From: Chrysochromulina parva
Taxonomy: Eukaryota > Haptophyta > Prymnesiales > Chrysochromulinaceae
DNA: 10,493 nt
Reading direction: 5' to 3'
NCBI GenBank assembly: GCA_002887195.1
Contig: PJAB01002104.1
Span: 1-10,493 of the forward strand
Shown: positions 1 through 9,000 of the stretch, piece by piece
Numbering within the stretch: the first letter of the stretch is position 1
How the letters are laid out: the number at the start of each line of letters is the position of its first letter
The notes under the pieces: model-generated
The model's database searches: none
What the model saw: the letters and a program-made list of their open reading frames with translations, nothing else
Told to the model about the DNA's origin: nothing
Made by a program: the position numbers and the translations under genes

Positions 1-3000
1 TCGGCCCGACCAAGCGGGCCGAGGCGCATCCGCTCATACTCGGACTCGAGCAGAGCGCGCGTGTTGGGCGACAGGCGGCCGGCGGTGAGGAGCAGATCGA
101 GCTCGGCGACCGTCGCGGCTGCATCGGACGCGTTCGTCGGGCGAAACTCGAGCTCACCGTCGTTGCTCGAACCGTCGACCCCACCCACCTGCGGAGGCGA
201 GAAGAAGCGCTCGGCGGGCTTTTCGCAGCTCCGGCTCGAGGCGATGGGCGGGAAGCCGCCCCCGACGGCCGTCTTGGCGTTCGAGTAGAGGGAGCCGAAG
301 CCGTCCTCGCAGCTGGTCAGGCCGAGGCGCACCAGTGAGGAGACGCCGTTCAAGAAGCCGACGAGGGAGGGGGCGGTGCTCAGCTCCGCCTCGGGTGACG
401 CGAGCTCGGCGGCGATAATGGCGCCCGACGCTTGGAATTCAGGCTTGTAGAAGTTAAAGACGGATGGGCTCTGGAAGACCTGCTGCCCGATGGCGTGGAA
501 CACGCCAGCGAGCTCGACCTCGCGCCCGTCCTTGCTCACAAACTCCATGGCGCGCATCAGGTGCAGCAGCTTGAGCAGGGGCTCGCGCAGTTGGCCAAAG
601 GATGGGTCGCGCTCGAGAGTGAGAGAGCGTGCCTCACGATCGAGCAGGATGGCGGCGAAGGTCGCGCCGAGGTCGCCGTACTGGCCCGAGAAGGTGAGGC
701 CGCTGCTGTTCAGCTGGCCGGTGCGGAAGGCGTCCACGACGGCGCTCACGTAGCGCGGCGACGGATTGGATGTCACCAGCCGCTGGATGAGGCGGTACAC
801 GATGAAGGGAGCCGTGTTGGGGTGGTAGAGGAGATGGTCGAGGAGCGCACTCGTCTCGTACTCTGCGTCGCGCGCCGCAGGCTCGACCCATGATACGAAC
901 TTGGGCGGGTTGCGGAAGGAGAAGTTGCCCAGGGAGAGGATGCTCTCCTTGTTGAGCAGGTACATGGTTGTGCCGTTGACCCGCACCTGAAAGATAGCGC
1001 GCTGATCGAGGCTGCCCGGCGGCGAGGCGGCGGCGTGCAAGTACACCACCACGTCAGGCGCCGCAGTGAGGCACGCGGCGCTCGTGCACCTCGTGTACGT
1101 GCCCGTGTCGAAGGTGCTCGGCGGCACCGAGCCGACGGCAAGGCGCTCCACCACCTCAGCCGCCGTCGGCAGGACGTCAGAACGATTAAAGACGACCAAC
1201 TCCACGACGTTCGCCGAGCACATGCACGTCGGGAGCTGCGTGACGGGGTTCGTGTTGACGGCGCACCGGCCGGCTGTTCCCTCGCAGGAGAGGCCGTTGC
1301 TCGGGCGCGGGAAGAGGCCGCCAGTCCAGCGCACTGGGAAGGTCTCCGCTGCGTGCGGCCGAAACTGGTCGAAGGTTCCACCTGCGCTGAACGTGTGGAC
1401 AACGCCTACCCAGCCCTCTGGGTGCACCTGGACGAACGTTTGGCATGCCCGTCGGGACCACAGGTACGCTTGCGAGCGCGGGTCGTCGGAGCCCGCGTAG
1501 CCGCAGCCCTCGGCGCCACGGTTCACGTGAGCGTCGCACACAGCCCATCTAGCAGCCGGCGTCGGAGAAGCACTTGGAGGCGCTGCCGTCGTCATGTTGC
1601 AGCGCTGCTCGGCGGTCGCGTAGGTCACGCGCTCTACAAAGTACCGGCACTGGTGATAGCCGTTGCCGTCGCTTCCATCGTTGCGGCAGCACGCAGGGCC
1701 CGCCGCAGCGGTCTGCGGATGGACGCACATCTGATTCCCCGGCACGTCGCGCACGACCCGCCCGCCCGTGAACCAGGTGAGCTCCACGCACGGCACGCGC
1801 ACGTACTCGTACTCGACGGTCGTCAACCCGTCGGGGCTTGTGAGTTGCACCGTGCGCGCCGTGTCCACGTCGCACTCGAGACCGGTGCATGCGAGGTTGG
1901 CGCTCAGCGTGACTTCGAGGGGGAAGGTACACGCACCCGACAGGCTCACGCCGCCGCCACAAAGCTGCGCGTACAGTGCGGAGGAGTTTGCGAGCACAAA
2001 GCGCGGCTCGGCGGGATCGGGCACGCTGCCCAGCCACGCTGTGCGATTCACCCACCCTCGGCGCACTTTATTCTTCTCTATCTCGTTCCAGTCGTCGCGA
2101 TACGGATCCTTGCCGCCAAGCTTATCATACGAGTACTGTTCGAGGCCGGCATCCTTTGCATAAGGGTACGTGTCGCCAACGGGCGGCCGCGCCGAGGCAC
2201 GGCTAAGGTACCGGTACCGAGCGCCCACGCGAAGAAAGGCCCGCGCAGGAAGGTCGACGCAGAGCGGGTAACGGTCGCCTAGGTACCGGTCGTGCAGATC
2301 CATCTTTGGGAAGTAGTCGCGAACGTACGCGTCCAGATAGACTGGATCTATGTAGTTCATGCCGAGAGGTCGGCCGGCCTGCGGCACAAAAGCTCCCTCA
2401 TTCTCCTGGTTTGCGCGCGACGCTTGGCGGACGTAGCCCGTCCACACACGCGCAAAGGCCATGATGTCTCCGTTGTCATATGTGGGGATGGACGCGCCCG
2501 CTGCGGTGCTCTCGTGCGTGCCATCGCTCTTGAGCCGCCAGAGACCGATCGTGAACAGCTGCATGATCTCGCGCGCGTAGTTCTCGTCGGCGTTCGTGCC
2601 GGCGATGTGCAGGCCGCGGTTGGCATCGTACGTGAGGTACTTGGACATCAACGGCGAGTGACTTACCTCGTTGAGGATGGCGCGATACGAGCCGAAAGCG
2701 TGGCGCACGAAGATGTCGTAGTACACGGCCCACTCCTCGACGTGGCTGAATTGGAAGTTGTCCAGACCCTGCTCGCCGATGACGAGGATCTGCGAGAGCG
2801 CAAAGGCGGCGCGCTGGCGCAGCTGATCGTCGGCGCCGAGCACAACTGTGGTCCAGACCATCATCTTGCCGTTCTGGGGATCGTGTGGCACCACGAGCGC
2901 GTCGCGCCCCGGGTAGTTGTCGCCCATCCACGTCTTGTACCGATGCCCAAGTCGCGGCTCGGAGGACACCTCACCCGGCGAGCCACAGACCTGCTCGGAC

Positions 3001-6000
3001 GCGGCCTGGGTGGGTGCTGCGTCGCGTGCCGTGCCCAGATAGGCGGCCATCTCGCGCGGCTGCGCCGGGGCAGGCAGTGTTGCAAAATCGACCACGTCGC
3101 CCAGCCGACCGACGTAGGGCAAGTAGCGACCGCCCTGTTTGCCCCCGCTCTGATAGAGCACCGTGCTCCACCAGCGCGTGGACATGGAATGGCTGGTAGG
3201 GAACTGGATGGCGGTGCCGCCGGCTTTCGCAAAGGCCTCGATGGGGTTGCTGTTCTCGTCATAGCTGACGGTGCCAGGGTGGCTGGACGCCCAATATGAG
3301 AAGTCGTATACGTTGCCCTCCTGACGCGGCACCTGGCGCCAGCAGCTGCCCGAGATGCTCAGCCGCGCGCCCATCGTCAACGCTCCATTGTAAGAGCTCG
3401 TGCAGCTGCTTCCCACTCGTCCAGTGATGTAGGCGACCACGTTGATGTCTTTGAAGTACTCGTTTGCGTCTGAGCTCTCCAAGAGCGTGGCTGTGATGGC
3501 TGTGCGCGTCGCCTGATCGAGCGCTGTGTCGGCGCCGCCGCCACTAGTCGGTGGCACCTGGTCGCACGATGTGTAGCCGAGACGCTTCCAGCGCGAGATT
3601 CCGGGCTCGCACGGAGACTGCGAGGCAAACGGGGTCCCCGCGAGCGTACCATCGAGGCGCAGGCCGCTCACGGCGTACGCGAGCACACCCGCACGCTCAT
3701 AGTAAGCACGCAGGCTCGACTGGTTGAGCTGGAAGAGTTTGGATCCAAAGTTGGGCGGCGTGCACGAGGGCTGACGCATGCATGTCGCGGCGTTGAGCCA
3801 TGGAATACGCCCGACGGACGGGCACGCGCCGGCTACACCGTCGTACGGCGCGGACTCGTTGTCGCTGGCGATGCCCGCGCACGGGCTCTCTACTGTGTTG
3901 GTCTGGAAGCGAAGGCGATGGTCGAGGCGGTACCACGTCGACGAGGACGCGCCGCTTCCGAGGACCTGGATGTGGGTCGGCGAGCGCTGTGAGGAGAGGG
4001 CGCAGGGCGCGTCGAGGCGCTCAAGCACGTACAAGTCCGGCGCGGACGAGCTCGAACGAGTCCGAGCCATGGTGATTTGTGCGGCGGCGACCGATTGCGC
4101 TCTCAGCGGGTCTGTGGCGACGCGGTCGTTCGGTAGGACGATGGTGGGGTTGGGTTGGGTGAAGAGTGACTCACTGGACGTGGAGCAGCTTGACGTACCC
4201 TCGGGCGGATTGCAGCATGGCGTACCAACCGCAACGTAGTCGAGCGGTCCATTGATCCCCTCCTCGATGGAGCACAGCGTGAACGTGCGCCGGCTCATGG
4301 TGTTCGTCGACGCGCTCGTTGCGCACGCCGCAGAAGTCGTGTCAAAGTACGTGCCCACCCGGACTGCGCCGCCTGCGAGGGGCGGGCTCCAACGGTTCGC
4401 CTCGGGGTCGCAGTTTTGATTAACGTCGCATACGCTGAGGTGCGAGGGGCTTCTCGAGAGCCAGTTGAAGCGCACCGAGCCGCACAGCCGCGCGGGCGTC
4501 ACGAGGCTCGCGCCGCCCGGGTGCACCCAGTTGGTGAAGTCAAAGATGGGCACCGGGCCGCAGTTGGCACCGGGGGCGCCCTTGTAGAGCACCGCGCAGC
4601 ACTGGCTCGAAGAACACTGGCTGGGTGAGGTCAGGTTTCCCGCGGTGCACTGGCTCATCGAGCCCGCGCACGGCGGGCGTGGCGGCGGCGGCGGCGGCGC
4701 CATGCCGGACGCAGGGGTGGGTTGGTTGAGTCGCACTCGGCGGCAGATGCACACGTCATTAGGTTTACAATCGCCCGTGTTCGTGTTGGCTATGTTGACC
4801 CTGAGGTCGCGCGAGTGAGCCGAAAGGCCAGTGGGCGAGGGGTACCAGATGGGCGGGTTCCCTTCGAGATAGCAGCCTCTCGGGCCAGCGGAGGAGCCGT
4901 TACGCACATCGTCCCCCGCTCGCGGGCTGCTCGCGGACGAGCCGCCATTGTTGTCCCAGTTCGCATTGAGGGCGATCGCCGCGGCCGTGCACTCGTCGAT
5001 GCTGGTGATCAGCTCGAGCATGCCCGTGCATCGGCCGTTGGTGACTTGGGTGTAGTTGGCATCCACGCCACTGAAGCGGAGCTCGGTGCGCACCTCGCCG
5101 TCGATGCTCACCCGGTAGCCATGCGCGCCGGCGCCGGCGCCAGTTGGCGGCAGCCCTTCGAAGGTAACGGCCGCGCCGCGGTCCCATGCGTTAAAGGTGA
5201 AGGTTTGCCATGTGGAGCCGGGCCGGCAGACAGGCTGGTCCTCGATGAACGGATTGCGCTGTGCGGGCGACAAGCGCGGATTGACGCGGCGGCGGTAATG
5301 TGTGCGGAGCAGGCTCATCGGCGCCGCCATCTGAGCGCCCACCCAGTCGCGCGCGGCGTCGTGAAAGGTTGCGAGGCGCGCGGCATAGCTGTTCGCCGCG
5401 CTGCCTCCGTTGCGTGCGAGGCTTGGGCTGTTGCGCACGTCGAGGAGCGCCGAGAGGAGAGAGGTGGTCGGTCCAAACGTGGCCTGCATGAGGAATCGGC
5501 TGGCGAGGCGCGAGGTGGTGACGTTCGTGTCGCCGCTGGTGGTGTACCGGTCAATCCGATAAGCGCGTCCCAGTGCGGGCGTGGGCAGGTCGACCGAGCT
5601 TGTCTGATTCGGGTTATTAGACGGTCCGGTCCGAAGCAAGGTGATGGACTGCGAGAGCGCGCGCGCGAATTCCGTTGGCCCCGTCGTTGCCACCTCCCAC
5701 GGATGGCCGTCGTAGGAGCGAGCGATGGGCGCACCCACGCCATCGAGAGCAGTGTTCTGGGACGCATTAGTCAGCAGGCCGAGCGTGAGTAGCACGCCGC
5801 TTTCACTTGGAGGGAGGTGCACAAGGCCAGGGCCGACTGGCGCGGGGTACGTGTAGTTTGTCGCTGGAAACGCGGCTGGCGGGGGCGCGAGCGGTGGTGT
5901 TGCTGTAGGCGGCGGCGAGGCGGAAGTCGGCAGGGGTGAGGGGGAAGGCGGGGGAGGCGAGGCTGCAATTGGTGGTGGCGGCGAGGGCGAAGGTGGCGGC

Positions 6001-9000
6001 GGCGCAGGCGAGGTGGAGGGCGGCGGCGGCGAAGGCGGCGGCGGCGAAGGTGGCGACGGCGAGGGCGGCGGCGGCGGTGGCGAGGGCGGCGGCGGCAGCG
6101 AGGGCAAGGGCGGCGGCGAAGGTGGCGGCGGCGAGGGCGAGGGCGGCGGTGGCGAGGGCGGCGGCGGCAGCGAGGGCAAGGGCGGCGGTGGCGAGGGCGG
6201 CGGCGGCAAGGGCGGCGGTGGCGCCGATGGCGAGGGCGGCGGTGGCGAGGGCGGCGACGGGGGCGAGGGCGGCGGGTGCGACGGCGGCGACGGCGGCGAG
6301 GGCGGGCACGGCAGCGGTGCTCCACCTGGAGGGTATGGTGGAGAAGACGGTGGTGAAGGTGGCGGCGGTGAGCTTGGTGGGGGCGGAGAGGGTGGTGAGG
6401 GGTAGGGCGGCGGTGGCGAGGGCAAGGGTGGCAAGGGCGGGAGCGGCGGCGGTGGGAGCGGCGGCGGCGGCGGTGATGCTGGAGGTGTGGGCGGCGGCGG
6501 CGGCGGCGGCGGCAGCAGCGGCGGTGAAGGCGGCAGCATGGGCGGCAAGGACGGCGCTGGCGGTGGCGGCGTCAGCGGAGGGTATGGCGGTTGCGGCGGC
6601 GGCGGCGGCGGCGGCGGCGATGGCGGCGGCGATGGCGGAGTCGGTGGCAGAGAGGGCGGAGACGGTGGCGGCGGCGGCGGCGCCTTCGGAGGGTACTGGG
6701 GCGGCGACGGCGGTGCTTTGGGCGACGGCGGGCTGGGCGGCGGCGAGTGCATGAAGCATGAACCGTCATCGAGTGTCGCAAGCGAGTTGTAGTTGGCCGC
6801 CGCTGGCGCGGTGCACCCAGGCGTGTCGTAGACGCAGACCGCGGTCTGCAGCTGCACCGACGTGAACTGGGTCATCGAGAGCGAGACTGCCTGCTCGCTG
6901 GACACCGTCGCGTCCTGCGCGTAGTTCCGCGCCGTGGTGTTCGTGCAGCCGACCACGTGGAAAATGCACGAGCCATCGCTCGCGGTGGCCGATGCATCGT
7001 AGTTGGCCGCGATCGGGATCGTGCACCCGAGCACAGGGTACGTGCAGAGCCCGTTGGGCACATTGGCCTCGCTGTCGTAGTTGTACGCCGTCGGGTCCAT
7101 GCAGCCGGGGAAGGCGTACACGCAATCGCCCTCGCGTTGGATGGTCGCGTTCATCTGGTAGTTGAGCGCCGTTGGCGCGAGGCAGCCGTAGATGGTCGGC
7201 GGCGCGCACATGGACTGGTTGTGCGTGTTCGCGCCCGCGAAATAGTATAAGTTGGTCGACTCGGTGCAACCAAAGATGGGAAACGAGCAGACCGCATTAT
7301 CATGGACCGAGCCCGCACTGTCATAGTTGAGCGCTCCCGGGTCCATGCAGCTCGCGCTACCCGACGGCTGCAGCTGTCGGCGTCCGGCAGCGCACATGCT
7401 GGCGACGTGAAAGGCGGCGTTTGCATTGTAGTTGGGCGACGCCGAGTTCATGCAGCCCGGCAAGCGGCAGCAGCCGCAATCACGGTTGTACCCGAGCGCA
7501 TAATTGGACGCGCTCGGGTTCGTGCAGCCCGCAAAGACCGCTACGCACGATCCGTCGTTGGTGGTGGCCCGCCTATTGAAGTTGAGCGCTAGACCGTCGG
7601 TGCAGCCCAGGTACGTGCACTGGCTAGCCACGTGCACATTCGCGCCTGGGTGGTAGCTATTGGCCAGCGAGTCCATGCAGCCGGGCACTCGGTACGTGCA
7701 CAGAGCGTTGGACGTGGCCGACGGGTTGAAGTTGCGCGCGGTCGAGTCGAGGCAGCCGGTGTACAGGCAGGTGCCGTCGTCGATGGTCGCCTTCACGCGA
7801 TAGTTCGCAGCGGTGGAGTGCGCACAGCCAAGAATGAGTGGGGGGCACGAGCCGTCGTCGTGCGTGGCCGCGGGATCATAAGCAACCGTGCGTGAGTCCG
7901 TGCAGCCGCCGACGCCCACGCAGGTGCCATCATCCACCACGGCGAAGACTCGATAGTTGAGCGCGCGGGAGTCGGTGCAGCCGCTAGGTGGGGGCCGGGG
8001 CGGCGGCGGCGACGGCGCTGGCGGCCTTGGCGGAGAGGGAGGTGGCGGCATTGGCGGCGGGGGCGAGGGGCTCGTAGGCGCGACTTGGGCGACAGTGCTG
8101 ACGATTGGGGCGGAGGCGATGCTCAGTCCGGTGAAGTTTGAGGCGAGGCCGAGCGAGGCGAGCGCGGTCGACACCGAGGCCTGGGTCGCCGCCGCCGCGC
8201 TCGCACCGGCCACCGCGATCCGTACGGTCAGGATCGCCGAGGCGCTGCTCACCTCCACCTCGACAGCGGAAGCGTCGACGCCGGCGAGCGTCGCGAAGCG
8301 TCTGGCGAGGTCGGCCAGCTGAGGGGTCCCAAAGTCGGGCACGTCACCCGAAGCCGCCATTTGCACGACCACGCGCCGCACGATCGTGCTCGAGGGGCCG
8401 TATTTGATGACACGTACCATTGAGACCACCAGAGGCTGCGGAAGGCCCGTCGCGTCGAAGGCTCGCACCTCAAAGTCGAATGCACTCGCGGAGCCGAGCG
8501 GGCGCACCGGTAGCTGTGAGGTGACGAACGTGAGCGTCTTGAGCTGCCCATCGCCTACCGTGAGGATCGGATCGCCTATGGGCGTGGGTGCGCCGCCCAC
8601 GGCGGCGGTGTGTGCCTGTGTGAGACGGACCGTGCCGGCGAAGACGTCGAAGAGGCTCACCTTGATCACTGCGCCCAGCAGCGGGCGCACGGGCGAGAAG
8701 ACGAAGGCGGGATCGAGTGTGAACCCAATCACTCCTCGCGGCGCCGTACGCGCGATCCAATCGTAGGGAGCGCCACCGACGCCGTCGGTGCCCCAAAAGG
8801 GCGACGAGTAGCCCGAGGGCGTCTGCGTGATGCGCGCATCGCGGAAGGTGACGACGCCGCCCACCACAGAGCGGGGCTGGTCGCGCTGGTAGAGCCAACG
8901 CTCCAAGTTGGCGATCTCAGCGGGCCTCCTCAGGTGATGCACCCACTCAAATTGCGCCGAGGCGAGGAAGCAAAAGGCGTCCGGCGCGTTCGCGGCGGTG

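Larger units (their letters stand above)
3135..5273 (-). other. First large Cys-rich insertion in DUF1800 (about residues 1741-2453)
   Basis: About 710 residues separate the N-terminal and middle DUF1800 blocks. In order they hold a beta-rich stretch (WQTFTFNAWDRGAAVTFEGL onward), a GCY...CIC module (4743-5030), a short Pro run PPPPPPRPPC, and an HPGG segment near 4520. Next comes a Cys-rich middle with CCNPPEG, PSCTPPNFG and YAVSGLRL. A CEPGISRWKRLGY stretch and a second HPG segment near 3280 follow. Bacterial DUF1800 proteins, usually about 450-600 residues, lack this. I believe similar insertions occur in algal relatives, so it may be a lineage trait rather than a unique event. Confidence 0.65.
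5877..6746 (-). repeat. Long Ser/Pro tract of pherophorin/extensin style (residues 1250-1539)
   Basis: In the gene's frame this stretch reads SPPPPSPPPPSPP for about 290 residues, with occasional Leu, Ala, Thr, Tyr, Lys and His. On the + strand it is GGC-rich. The other two minus frames give Ala-rich and Arg-rich nonsense ORFs of similar length, so only the frame shared with both flanking domains is real. Such tracts in green-algal and plant wall proteins carry hydroxyproline O-glycans and act as stiff rods. That this one is hydroxylated is inference. The tract links the Cys-repeat array to the DUF1800 body. Confidence 0.9.

Noticed and set aside
2205..2290. Several GGTACCGG-like sites (2208-2219, 2281-2289, also near 9108)
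   Set aside because: They encode Tyr-Arg-Tyr stretches in conserved protein segments, so there is no need for a regulatory explanation.
1035..5792. Other long + strand ORFs at 1035-2282, 2292-3299 and 4722-5792
   Set aside because: They share the same codon-opposite register as 8610-10307 and lack motifs, while the minus strand carries clear DUF1800 signatures through the same bases.
5803..6759. Ala-rich minus ORF (318 codons), Arg/Pro-rich minus ORF at 5771-6325 and Ala- or Gly-rich + ORFs in the GGC tract
   Set aside because: A GGC-rich repeat is open in several frames. Only the Ser/Pro frame joins directly to the Cys repeats on one side and the DUF1800 region on the other.
7353..7391. 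Possible in-frame intron in the long linker before Cys repeat 9
   Set aside because: The linker is only 14 residues (39-42 bases), too short for a typical intron, and I see no convincing splice pair. It is read as coding.
6756..7982. Regularly spaced repeats that could suggest a CRISPR array
   Set aside because: The regularity is at the protein level (GC...DDGSC units). The DNA copies differ at many bases and there are no constant direct repeats with unique spacers.
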